Origin: Poriferisodalis sp022821985
GTDB lineage: Bacteria > Actinomycetota > Acidimicrobiia > Acidimicrobiales > Poriferisodalaceae
Assembly (NCBI RefSeq): GCF_965219595.1
Contig: NZ_OZ244781.1
Location: 682,001-746,000 of the forward strand
Direction of reading: 5' to 3'
Length of the DNA: 64,000 bases
Under the pieces are notes generated by a model. The model was not told the origin of the DNA, did no database searches, and saw nothing but the letters and a program-made list of their open reading frames with translations. Of the stretch, positions 34,828-42,773 are shown piece after piece. The position numbers and the translations under genes are program-made. Each line of letters begins with the position of its first letter. Positions within the stretch are counted from its first letter, which is position 1.

Positions 34828-35757
34828 TCAGCCGGTGATGGCGTCGAGAGTTTCCTCGCTGGGAGCGAAGTAGAAGGAACCAGAGGCCGGGTTCGAGAAG
34901 TCGGTGATGGCGTCGCGCACGCCATTGGCATCGTCAAGCCCGTACATCCGGCGCAGGCGGCGCCGCAGCGGTGCCTGGTCCTTGCAGAACGCCATGAAGT
35001 ACAGCCCCACGGTGCCGTCGTGGAATGCGTACGGCGTGGAGCGGCGGGCGATCTCGTTGATCTTGTCGCTGCCCTCGTTGCCGTGGTTGCCATCCGCGCG
35101 CAGCTCCACATGGCTCAGGTGGCTGTAGGGCTCCTGGCTGTCGGTTTTGTCGGTCTCGGGGAACTTCTTGCGCCCGAAGTTCTTTTCCTGCTGCTCATCG
35201 GAGAGCGCGTTCCAGCCGTCGAGGTCGTGCACCCAGCGCTGGGCGATGATGTGGCTGCCGCCTGCGCCCGCGTCGCCGTCGGGCACGATGGCCACGGCAG
35301 GCTGATCCTCGTCGGCGGGGTTGCCGGTGCCGTCCTTGAAGCCGGTCATGTCCAGCGAGTCGCCGTAGATGAACGTGGGCGTCTCACGAGCGACGGCCAT
35401 GTGGCCCGCCAGGGCGGTGCGGGCGTCGTACTGCGCCTTCCACACCTTGTCCTTGTCGTCGTGGTTCAGCCACAGCAACAGCTCTTCCTGTGTGCCCTTG
35501 GCTTCGCGCCCGGAGCCGTCCTCGGACTGGACCGTCACGTAGGCCTGGAAGTCGTCGGGCACGTCATCGGTCAGCTCCGGCAGCAGGCCCGGTCCGAAGC
35601 CGAGCGTCAGGTTGATGCCCTGTGCGTCGCACGCAGCCCGCAGGTCGGCAAGGACGGACGTGACCACACCGAGATCCGCGCCTTCGACGCGGCTCAGGTG
35701 GACGTACCACTGGTTGGTGCCCATCTCGTTGAAGATGGCCTTCTGCGGCGTTGGCAT
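34828..35757 (-). CDS. DyP-type haem peroxidase (YfeX-like, class P/B)
   Basis: 309 residues from ATG 35757, with GGAG eight bases upstream; the open frame to 36261 is not family-like. TGFKDGTGNP near residue 145 is the GxxDG motif with the distal Asp; RWVHDLDGWNAL carries the distal Arg. SHLSHVELR, IARRSTPY, GLYFMAFCKD and GSFYFAPS parallel E. coli YfeX, where the His in the first is the haem ligand. There is no Tat signal, so it is cytoplasmic or encapsulin-loaded; no encapsulin gene is in the window. It would use H2O2 on an unknown substrate. It lies divergently beside the AhpD-like selenoprotein gene. Confidence 0.88.
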   Translation of the reverse strand: MPTPQKAIFNEMGTNQWYVHLSRVEGADLGVVTSVLADLRAACDAQGINLTLGFGPGLLPELTDDVPDDFQAYVTVQSEDGSGREAKGTQEELLLWLNHDDKDKVWKAQYDARTALAGHMAVARETPTFIYGDSLDMTGFKDGTGNPADEDQPAVAIVPDGDAGAGGSHIIAQRWVHDLDGWNALSDEQQEKNFGRKKFPETDKTDSQEPYSHLSHVELRADGNHGNEGSDKINEIARRSTPYAFHDGTVGLYFMAFCKDQAPLRRRLRRMYGLDDANGVRDAITDFSNPASGSFYFAPSEETLDAITG

Positions 35758-35970
35758 CTGTGCTCCTTGAGGGGTTCGATGGTGCAAGCGAGAGCGACCC
35801 CGCCGCGCAGCCCAAGCGGCGACACGGCGAGATTGCGGGGCTGATCGTAGGCCAACCGGAACGGCGCGCGCACCGCCGGTTCCCGCTCTTCGAACGGGCC
35901 GCTGTGTGGCTGTTCCGCGTGTGCCAGCATGTGGCCACCGACACTGTCCCCGGCCAGCGGAGATCCGGCT

Positions 35971-37086
35971 ATGAGCATCGCAGCGCCACAGCGCACGTAT
36001 GACACTGAGCTGCCTATTCGGGATGATCTGGGAGCTGCACATGGCGAGATCGCGGCCCGCTGGTCGAGGCCCGGCACCTGGTGGACCGGCGAGCAGCGTG
36101 CCGAGATCGTGCGGCAGGTGCGCGCCGCCCGGGACCATCGCGCCGACGATGGCAGCGTGCTGCCGCCGTGGGTGCAGCCCAGCAGCATCGAGGGCCTCGT
36201 CGATGCTGACGGCCCGCTGCGGGCCGCTGCAGTCGATGCGGTCTGGCGCATCACCAACCACCCGGGAACGCTGACTGAAGACTGGTACCAGTCGATCATC
36301 GATCGCGGCGTTGACCCGCTGGCCTACGTGGAGCTGGTGGGGCTGGTGGCGCAGTCCAATTGCGTCGATCGCTTCGCCGACGCGCTGGAGCTGCCGCGCA
36401 TCGAACTAGACGAGCCCGCCGACGGTCCGCCGAGGCGGGAAGGCGCACCTGCAGCCGTGAAGTACCACTGGGTGCCCACTGCCGACATCAAGATGCCCAA
36501 CGTCATCAAGGCGCTCAGCGCCGTCCCGGCGGAGAACGAGGCACTGTTCATCCTCTCCGACGCCCAGTACGTGCCCATGGAGCGTGTGCGCGGCGATGTG
36601 GTGTCCGACCGCAACTCGCTCACCCGGCCCCAGATCGAGGTGCTTGCGGCGCGGACATCGAAGCTCAACGAGTGCTTCTACTGAACGTCCGCACATGCGT
36701 TGCTGCTCGGTCTGAGCGGCCAGAACAAGGACATGGATGTCAGCTACGAAGCCGTCAACGGCTCCGGCGATGGCGACGGCGGTGTGCCCCACGGCGCGCT
36801 GCTGGCGCGCTTGGCCGAGGCGATGTGGGAAGGAGACCGCGAAGCCACGGCTGCGGCGCGAGCCGCGGTGGTCGACGCCGCGGGCGCCGACGTGATGGTC
36901 GATGCCGTGGCGGTCAGCGCCAACTTCCACATGATGACCCGGGTCGCCGACGGCACCGGCACGCCGCTGGATCCGGGCACCTACGACATGTCGGCGCCGG
37001 TACGCGAGGCCTGCGACCTCAACGGCTTCGTGTCGCGCCGCGATCCCCAGGGCGACCGCCAGACCGCCCAGGGAGCGTCGAGCTGA
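35971..37086 (+). CDS. AhpD-like selenoprotein (CxxU), read through an in-frame TGA
   Basis: 371 residues if the TGA at 36682-36684 (codon 238) encodes selenocysteine. Before and after it the same frame is open for 237 and 133 codons. The TGA falls in NECFY-U-TSAH. This reproduces the AhpD active site: Cys235-x-x-Sec238, His242 four residues on and Glu223 twelve residues before Cys, as in M. tuberculosis AhpD (E118, C130, C133, H137). Sec replaces the peroxidatic Cys. A hairpin with loop GGTCT follows 24 nt after the TGA, within the bacterial SECIS range. ATG 35971 has a GGAG-like site upstream. The N-terminal ~200 residues form another alpha-helical CMD-like lobe. Predicted role: peroxide or organic hydroperoxide reduction. 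The alternative is a nonsense-mutated gene. Confidence 0.8.
36699..36726 (+). promoter_or_regulatory. Bacterial SECIS-like hairpin
   Basis: Seven base pairs GCTGCTC/GAGCGGC (36702-36708/36714-36720) close a five-base loop GGTCT, and GTT/AAC can extend the stem across a CAG bulge. The apical loop equals that of the E. coli fdhF SECIS bound by SelB. The loop begins 24 nt after the TGA. Confidence 0.72.
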
Positions 37087-37107
37087 CTGTCCGGCGCCGT
37101 CTCGATC

Positions 37108-38907
37108 TCAGGATCTGAAGCGCTTGGTGGGCAGGTGCGGGCCGATGTAGCCCACATGCACCTTGCCGGTGTTGCGGCCGGTGTCGTCGTGAAAATAGAG
37201 CCGCGGTGCAAGCCCGCCGTTGGAGAGCTTGAGGTGCGCCTCCATGACGATGTGGCCCGCGTCGCTGACTCGCGCCGACACCGGCATTTCCCGCAGGCGT
37301 CGCAGCTCGGATCGCCTCATCACCTCTTCGGACTCGCGCATCGCCAGCTTCTTCGAATTCGCGAACCACTTGCGCGGGTGCTTGCTCGACTTGCACCAGT
37401 CCCGGAAGTCGCCGAACTCGGCGCCTGAATGCGCGTAGGCCTCCAGCGCGAGCAGCCCGTCGAACACGCTGCGGGCCCATGACCGCGCCTCGATGGAGTT
37501 GTCGAGTTCAGCGACGTGCTGGTCGACCTCGCGCGGGATCTCGACCCGGACGAGGTTGGCCCGCGCCAGCTGCAGCGCGTGGCTCACCGACGTCACCGGC
37601 GGGTACTTCCTGCCCGCAGCATCGGTCACCATCGGGGTGCCGGCCTCGCCCACCCGGACCAGCATCTCCACCATCTGGTCTTCCTTGTCGATGAGCTTCT
37701 CCTGGAGCTCCTCGGTCCGGAGTTGCGCCAGCTCCAGCTCGTCCTGCATGTCGAGCACCTGCTGCGACATCTCGTCGCGCTGATCGCGGGCTGCCTGCCG
37801 CTGCTCGCGCGTCTCGAACAACGCTTCCCACAGGTCGTCGCGCTCGGACTCAAGCGCCTCGATGCGCTCGTGCAAGCCTGAGCCCGAGGCAAGTTCGGGC
37901 GCCCGGCGCTGGCTGCCGAGTTCGGCCTGAGACTGGCTGAAGAGCGTCGGCGGCTCGCGTTCGACCATGGCTAGGCTCAAGAGCTGGCTCGCCCAGCGGC
38001 CGGCTTGATGCGGGTCCGAACGCACCACTTCCTTGGCGAGCGTGCGGTGACGGTGCGGCTCGTGCTCACCGGGCAGGTAGAGCCGGGCCTCGCCGGGCTC
38101 GAGGTCCATCTCGCCGCCGATCAGGCGCTGGAACGGTGTCAGCGTTTCCAGCGGCATGACAAAGACGCGAGCCAAGCCGGCGACCTGCGACGCCGCGCTC
38201 TGCGCTCGCCGGGTCATGTCGCCCAGTGCCGTGCTCGGGTTGATGGGATCCCACGCCAGCACGAGGTACGGCACCGGTCGATCGGGCGACAGGACGGCAT
38301 TGCGGATGGCCTTGGCATGCTCAACATCGCGGACAGGAACCGGCGAGGTAGTGAGCGGCTCACGGCCGAGGTGAGGCCGCCCGCCCCGGCCGTGGGCAGT
38401 GTCGAGCAGGTCAGACACGAGCGACTCCGCTCCCGTCGAGCGGAGCTGGGCCCAGCGCGACTGCCCGGAGTCGGTACCGGGCGCAGCGGGGACCCCCGGG
38501 TCGGCCGCGCCGAGGCTCCCCGGCGTAGCAGCGATATGAGGCGCCTCGACATCCACCCAGACCCAGGCTTCGCCATTACCGCTGAGCACCCGGATCCTGA
38601 CTACCGACCTCCCCAGCGCCGCGTGCTGTGTGAGCTCCAGTGTCGTCGTCGTGACACCGCCGTTCGTCCTGGTGGCCCGCGTCAGGTCGACACGGCTGCC
38701 GTTCTCTCGCGCGATGTGGCCGTCGTCGCCGCCGTCACCCTCGACGTCGGCCACGTCGAGATGCGGATGCTGCGTCTGAGCCCACGCTCGAAAGCTGCGG
38801 GCCACGTGCTTGTGCAGCCCGGCGCCCTCGTCCTCCCACATGACGCGGTAGATGACCTCGAGGGCAGCGAGATCATCGTCGGTCAGGTCGTGATCGTCCT
38901 CAAGCAC
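37108..38907 (-). CDS. Uncharacterised coiled-coil protein with conserved-looking C-terminal domain
   Basis: 599 residues from GTG 38907, not recognised. Residues ~1-110 form an alpha/beta N-terminal part; ~155-300 include PVPVRDVEHAKAIRNAVL and PYLVLAWDP; ~345-430 is a long Glu/Gln/Arg coiled coil; ~440-530 is helical with KSSKHPRKWFANSKKL; and the end (about 540-599) has AHIVMEAHLKL-type strands followed by PRLYFHDDTGRNTGKVHVGYIGPHL, which looks like a compact beta domain reminiscent of RelE/HigB-type toxins or nucleic-acid-binding folds. There is no signal peptide. It stands alone, convergent with the selenoprotein gene. A defence or mobile-element role is possible but unproven. Confidence 0.75.
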   Translation of the reverse strand: MLEDDHDLTDDDLAALEVIYRVMWEDEGAGLHKHVARSFRAWAQTQHPHLDVADVEGDGGDDGHIARENGSRVDLTRATRTNGGVTTTTLELTQHAALGRSVVRIRVLSGNGEAWVWVDVEAPHIAATPGSLGAADPGVPAAPGTDSGQSRWAQLRSTGAESLVSDLLDTAHGRGGRPHLGREPLTTSPVPVRDVEHAKAIRNAVLSPDRPVPYLVLAWDPINPSTALGDMTRRAQSAASQVAGLARVFVMPLETLTPFQRLIGGEMDLEPGEARLYLPGEHEPHRHRTLAKEVVRSDPHQAGRWASQLLSLAMVEREPPTLFSQSQAELGSQRRAPELASGSGLHERIEALESERDDLWEALFETREQRQAARDQRDEMSQQVLDMQDELELAQLRTEELQEKLIDKEDQMVEMLVRVGEAGTPMVTDAAGRKYPPVTSVSHALQLARANLVRVEIPREVDQHVAELDNSIEARSWARSVFDGLLALEAYAHSGAEFGDFRDWCKSSKHPRKWFANSKKLAMRESEEVMRRSELRRLREMPVSARVSDAGHIVMEAHLKLSNGGLAPRLYFHDDTGRNTGKVHVGYIGPHLPTKRFRS

Positions 38908-39001
38908 GGTTCCCCCACGTCGTCATTCCAAGCGAGGCGGCGCATCGCAACGCCATTCGCTGGAGCCGGAACGCCGCTGTGGGCGCTTCCGGCCGCCATC
39001 G

Positions 39002-39538
39002 CTAGCTCTGTTCGTAGATGGGCGTGAGGAGGGCGCGGCCCAGCGTGGTGCCGAACATGTTGAAGCCGCAGATTGCCGGCGAGACGTTCTCGTCGATGGG
39101 CAGCGAGGCAACGCTCAGCGCGTGCACCGCGAACATGTAGCGGTGCGGGCCATGGCCAGCCGGCGGCGCAGAGCCCAGGTAGCCGGACAGTCCGGCATCA
39201 TTGCGAAGCTGCTTGGCACCGTCGGGCAGCCCGCTGCCTTCGCTATCGCCGGCACCTGAGGCGAGCTCGGTGCATGACGCGGGAATGTCGAATACGACCC
39301 AGTGCCAGAAGCCGCTGCCGGTCGGCGCGTCGGGGTCGAAGCAGGTGACGGCGTAGCTCTGTGTGCCCTCAGGCGCGCCCGACCATGACAGATGCGGGGA
39401 TCGATCTTCACCTCCGGCGCCGAAAATGCCTGAGACCTGCGCCATCGGGAGCATCTGTCCCTCGGCGACGTCGTCGCTTCGCACGTCGAACGATGCGACA
39501 GAGGGAAGGAAGTCATAGGGGCTGGGAGGTTGTGGCAT
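39002..39538 (-). CDS. YbhB/YbcL family (PEBP, Raf kinase inhibitor-like) protein
   Basis: 178 residues from ATG 39538 with AAAGG upstream. SPHLSWSGAPEGTQSYAVTCFDPDAPTGSGFWHWVVFDIP is the PEBP core, including the D-P-D-A-P and W-H-W anion-site residues, and GYLGSAPPAGHGPHRYMFAVHAL the conserved second motif. Bacterial members are soluble and of unclear function; they bind phosphate-like ligands. No signal peptide. It is divergent from the sugar locus with two terminator-like hairpins between. Confidence 0.9.
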   Translation of the reverse strand: MPQPPSPYDFLPSVASFDVRSDDVAEGQMLPMAQVSGIFGAGGEDRSPHLSWSGAPEGTQSYAVTCFDPDAPTGSGFWHWVVFDIPASCTELASGAGDSEGSGLPDGAKQLRNDAGLSGYLGSAPPAGHGPHRYMFAVHALSVASLPIDENVSPAICGFNMFGTTLGRALLTPIYEQS

Positions 39539-39670
39539 GACGGGCGCCTTTCTGTTGGCTGACCGGACAGTTGACACTATTCGTTGCACTGCGCTAGACA
39601 AGCCCTGTGTTCACCGCTCGGGGTGTGAACTCCGAGCCGCACATCACACAACCCAAACTGACAGACCAAG

Positions 39671-39704
39671 GACCGGCCCGCTTCGGCGGGTCGGTCTTTG
39701 GGTT
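39671..39704 (+). terminator. Strong terminator-like hairpin, copy 1
   Basis: An 11-bp stem GACCGGCCCGC/GCGGGTCGGTC with a TTCG tetraloop is followed by TTTGGGTT. No plus-strand gene precedes it closely, so it may insulate the sugar locus. Confidence 0.6.
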
Positions 39705-39729
39705 ACCGGGCCGGTCGTTGGGTTGCACA

Positions 39730-39762
39730 GTCCGGCCCGCTTCGGCGGGTCGGTCTTTGGGT
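39730..39762 (+). terminator. Terminator-like hairpin, copy 2
   Basis: A second copy, 59 bases downstream, shares a 32-base identical segment with copy 1 including the TTCG loop and trailing TTTGGGTT. The tandem arrangement suggests duplication. The rest of 39539-39841 holds no gene but includes a probable operator. Confidence 0.55.
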
Positions 39763-39788
39763 TGCAGGAGGGGCTCGCTGCGGGTGAT

Positions 39789-39804
39789 GCCGCAAACGGT
39801 TACA
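39789..39804 (+). promoter_or_regulatory. Probable LacI-family operator before the GH13 gene
   Basis: GCCGCAAACGGTTACA reads as TGTAACCGTTTGCGGC on the other strand. It resembles two other palindromes in this locus at 42714-42727 and 51489-51508, all with the CG-centred TTGC-type half-sites of LacI/GalR operators. It lies 38 bases before the GH13 start. Confidence 0.5.
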
Positions 39805-39841
39805 GACACGCGGCAGACTGACGGTCGATCAACGACCGGAG

Positions 39842-41548
39842 GTGGCCGTGACGCACTGCAGCCCCGCATCAGCCACAGACAGCCTCCGGCGCTGGTGGGC
39901 CGATGCCGTCGGCTACCAGGTGTACGTGCGCTCATTCGCCGATTCCGACAACGACGGCGTGGGCGACCTCGGCGGTGTGATCACCAAGCTCGACTACCTG
40001 GCACGCCTCGGCGTGGACTTCGTCTGGATCACGCCCTTCTATCCCACGCCCGGCCATGACTGGGGATACGACGTGGCCGACTACTGCAACGTCGACCCGC
40101 TCTTCGGCGACCTGGCCACGCTCGACCGGCTGGTGGCCGAAGCCCACGGCCGCGACATGCGCATCGTCACCGACCTCGTCCCGAATCACACGAGCAGCGA
40201 CCACCGCTGGTTCCAGGCGGCGTTGGGTAACTCCGGCGCAGCCGACCGCGAGCGCTACCGCGACTACTACATCTGGCGCGATCCGGCGTCCGGCGGCGGC
40301 CCGCCGAACAACTGGGTCGGCTATTTCGGCGGCCCGGCATGGACACTCGATCCCGACTCGGGCCAGTACTACCTGCACCTGTTCCTGCCGTCGCAGCCCG
40401 ATCTGAACTGGCGTAATCCGGCTGTCGCCGCCGAGTGGGACGACGTCCTGCGCTTCTGGTTGGACCGCGGCGTCGACGGTTTCCGCGTCGACGTGGCGGG
40501 CGGCCTGGTGAAGGACGAGCAACTGCGCTCCAACCCGCAGTTGCAGCCCGTCCCCCCGGGTGCATCGCGCTGGGAGCAATGGGACTGCTTCGAGCACCTC
40601 CACGACGTGTTCCAGCCCGAGAGCCAAGACGTCTTCCGGCGCTGGCGCACCATCTGCGACGGCTACGGGGCCTTCCTGCACGGCGAGACGTACCACCTCG
40701 ACCCGCGAGGCATGGATGCGCTGCTGCCCGCCGACGGCATGCACGGCGGCTACTGGTTTGCGCCCATGCACATCGAGTGGGAGACCGCGGAGATTCGCAC
40801 GACGCTGCGCGCACCCACCGGCGACCTGGCCGAACGGCTGCTGTGGGCAATGAGCAGCCACGACATGCCACGAGCCCCCACTCGCTTCGCTCCACGTGGC
40901 GTCGTCAGCAGCGACGACCGTGCCGCTCAGAACGGCTGGGGTGCCGCTCGCACGCTGGCCTTCAACGTGCTCGCGGCATTTCTGCCCGGCACGCTCGTGC
41001 TCTACCAGGGCGAGGAACTCGGGCTGACCGACGGCGAGGTGGCAGTGGCCGACAAGCTCGACCCCGTTGGCCCCGACAGCGACGTGGGTGCGGGGCGAGA
41101 CGGCTGCCGGACACCGATGCCGTGGGGCAACGGCCCGCACAACGGCTTCTCCGACGCCGAGCCGTGGCTGCGGTCGGCTGATCGCCCGCACATCCACACG
41201 GTTGCGGCGCAGGACGGGGCCGCGCGCTCGTGGCTGGAGGCGTACCGCGAGCTGTTCGCGGTGCAGCGGGCCGCTCGCCACGACCTCGAAGCCGCCGGTG
41301 CGAACGTGACCTGGACCGACGGCGGCGACGGACCGATCATCTCGTATCGGCGGGGCGGCCTCATGGTGGCGGCCAACGTCGGCGACACGGCGTCCGACGT
41401 GCCGCTGGCGGTCGGTGCCACGTTGCTCTACGACTCGACGACGGCATGCCGTCACCCGGGCGCAACTCGCGCGGCCGCAGCGGCGCAGGATGGGTCCGGC
41501 GGAGTTCACTCGTTGCCTCCCGCGAGCGCAGCCGTATGGCGGATCTAG
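39842..41548 (+). CDS. GH13 alpha-glucosidase/oligo-1,6-glucosidase-like enzyme
   Basis: 568 residues; GTG 39842 or GTG 39848. The (beta/alpha)8 motifs are in order: VYVRSFADSDNDGVGDLGGV, DLVPNHTS, GFRVDVAGG with the nucleophile Asp (near residue 217), LHGETY with the acid/base Glu near 281, and SSHDMPR with the third Asp near 340. It lacks a signal peptide, so it acts on oligosaccharides after uptake. Motif II (GVGDLGGV) is that of alpha-glucosidases and trehalulose hydrolases. It overlaps the LacI gene by 13 bases and is followed by a sugar ABC transporter, so the locus most likely handles alpha-glucosides. Confidence 0.9.
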   Translation: MAVTHCSPASATDSLRRWWADAVGYQVYVRSFADSDNDGVGDLGGVITKLDYLARLGVDFVWITPFYPTPGHDWGYDVADYCNVDPLFGDLATLDRLVAEAHGRDMRIVTDLVPNHTSSDHRWFQAALGNSGAADRERYRDYYIWRDPASGGGPPNNWVGYFGGPAWTLDPDSGQYYLHLFLPSQPDLNWRNPAVAAEWDDVLRFWLDRGVDGFRVDVAGGLVKDEQLRSNPQLQPVPPGASRWEQWDCFEHLHDVFQPESQDVFRRWRTICDGYGAFLHGETYHLDPRGMDALLPADGMHGGYWFAPMHIEWETAEIRTTLRAPTGDLAERLLWAMSSHDMPRAPTRFAPRGVVSSDDRAAQNGWGAARTLAFNVLAAFLPGTLVLYQGEELGLTDGEVAVADKLDPVGPDSDVGAGRDGCRTPMPWGNGPHNGFSDAEPWLRSADRPHIHTVAAQDGAARSWLEAYRELFAVQRAARHDLEAAGANVTWTDGGDGPIISYRRGGLMVAANVGDTASDVPLAVGATLLYDSTTACRHPGATRAAAAAQDGSGGVHSLPPASAAVWRI

Positions 41549-42612
41549 GCGAGGCATCGCTCGCCGAGAGGCCTGTGGCGCGAGCAGCCGGCGCCGGTTC
41601 CCCGGTCCGTATCGGCGATGTCGCACGGGCGGCGGAGGTGTCGACGGCAACCGTCAGCCGTGCCCTTCGCGGCCTGCCGCACGTGGCGACCGCGACACGG
41701 CAGCGAGTGCTCGCTGTAGCCGCTGAACTCGACTACCGGCCCAATCTGCCCGCCGCACGGCTGGCCGCCGGAACCACGAACACGATTGCGGTGGCGGTGC
41801 CAGACCCGGCTGCCTGGTTCAACGCCACGATGGTGGGCGCGCTGGGCCGTGAGATGACCGCCGCCGGGTACGACCTGCTGCTGTCAGGCGTTGCAAACCT
41901 CGACGAGCGGCAGCGCTTCATCGAGTTGAACGGCGTGAGGTCGGGGCGGAGCGATGCAGTGGTGCTCGTCGACGTCGCTCTCGACGAGGCGGCTGCGGAA
42001 GCCTTCGTCGCCCAGGGCGGGCGCGCTGTGAGCGTCGGCTTTCGTACGGATGTGCTGAGCTCGGTGACCATCGACAATGTGGCCGTCGGCAGCGACGCCA
42101 CCCAGCTCCTGCTCCGGCACGGGCATCGACGCATCGGCCTGCTCAGCCTCGACAGCGGCGACTCGCTGAACTTCAGCATCCCCGCTCATCGAGCCCAGGG
42201 CTACGAACAGGCGCACGCCGAGGCTGGGCTCACGCCCGACCCGGCGCTGCGGGTGTCCACCAGCAACAGCTGGGCCGAGGCGCGCCGGGCGACCCACGCG
42301 CTGCTGCAATCAGCCGAGCCTCCGAGTGCGATCTTCGCCATGTGCGACGAGCAGGCGTTCGGTGTCATGCTCGCTGCTCGCGATCTTGAGCTGTGCATCG
42401 GGGAGGACTTGTCGGTGGTGGGGGTCGACGATCACGACCAGAGTCGCCTCGTGGGGCTGACCACCGTCAGGCAGCACGTTGCCAGGCAGGGAGCTGTCGC
42501 CGCCGAACTGCTGCTGCAGATGCTCCAGCCGAGCGTCGAGCCCCCGCAGCACGTGCAGCTCGACACCGAGCTCATCATCCGGGATTCGGTGGGGCCGCCG
42601 GGCGCCGATTGA
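41536..42612 (+). CDS. LacI family transcriptional regulator
   Basis: 358 residues from ATG 41536. VRIGDVARAAEVSTATVSRALRG near residue 25 is the helix-turn-helix, and DYRPNLPAARLAAG the hinge helix that inserts into the minor groove. The sugar-binding domain follows, with TNTIAVAVPD, RHGHRRIGLLSL and GEDLSVVGVDDHD. It overlaps the GH13 gene, so both are one transcript. Its likely operators are three similar palindromes at this locus, implying control of its own operon, the ABC transporter and the distant ATPase/aldolase genes by the transported sugar or its derivative. Confidence 0.93.
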   Translation: MADLGEASLAERPVARAAGAGSPVRIGDVARAAEVSTATVSRALRGLPHVATATRQRVLAVAAELDYRPNLPAARLAAGTTNTIAVAVPDPAAWFNATMVGALGREMTAAGYDLLLSGVANLDERQRFIELNGVRSGRSDAVVLVDVALDEAAAEAFVAQGGRAVSVGFRTDVLSSVTIDNVAVGSDATQLLLRHGHRRIGLLSLDSGDSLNFSIPAHRAQGYEQAHAEAGLTPDPALRVSTSNSWAEARRATHALLQSAEPPSAIFAMCDEQAFGVMLAARDLELCIGEDLSVVGVDDHDQSRLVGLTTVRQHVARQGAVAAELLLQMLQPSVEPPQHVQLDTELIIRDSVGPPGAD

Positions 42613-42713
42613 GCACAGTTTGGACGTTGATCTGGGCCGGAATCCGGCCCTCGCAGGGCACAGATGACGGAATCGCATGTTCAACCGTCGCGCTAGGCTT
42701 CCGGCACGGTGAC

Positions 42714-42727
42714 TGCAAGCGCTTGCA
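42714..42727 (+). promoter_or_regulatory. LacI-family operator (perfect 14-bp palindrome)
   Basis: TGCAAGCGCTTGCA is a perfect, CG-centred palindrome 46 bases before the sugar-binding-protein start, between the LacI gene and the transporter operon. It is a classic LacI/GalR-type site. Confidence 0.75.
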
Positions 42728-42773
42728 ACGTCGATACACGAATGGGCTTGCGCCCCAAAAGGGAGGAACTCAC

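Noticed and set aside
35758..36261. N-terminal extension of the DyP peroxidase
   Set aside because: Arg/Pro-rich, not family-like, overlaps the divergent selenoprotein gene, and a good ribosome site supports the start at 35757.
36700..37086. A separate 128-residue gene after the TGA
   Set aside because: It shares frame with the preceding AhpD-like part and lacks its own clear start signal; better read as the C-terminal part of one selenoprotein.
39673..39763. Transposon ends suggested by the 32-base direct repeat
   Set aside because: Each copy is itself a TTCG-loop hairpin followed by T residues; duplicated terminators explain it better and no transposase is present.
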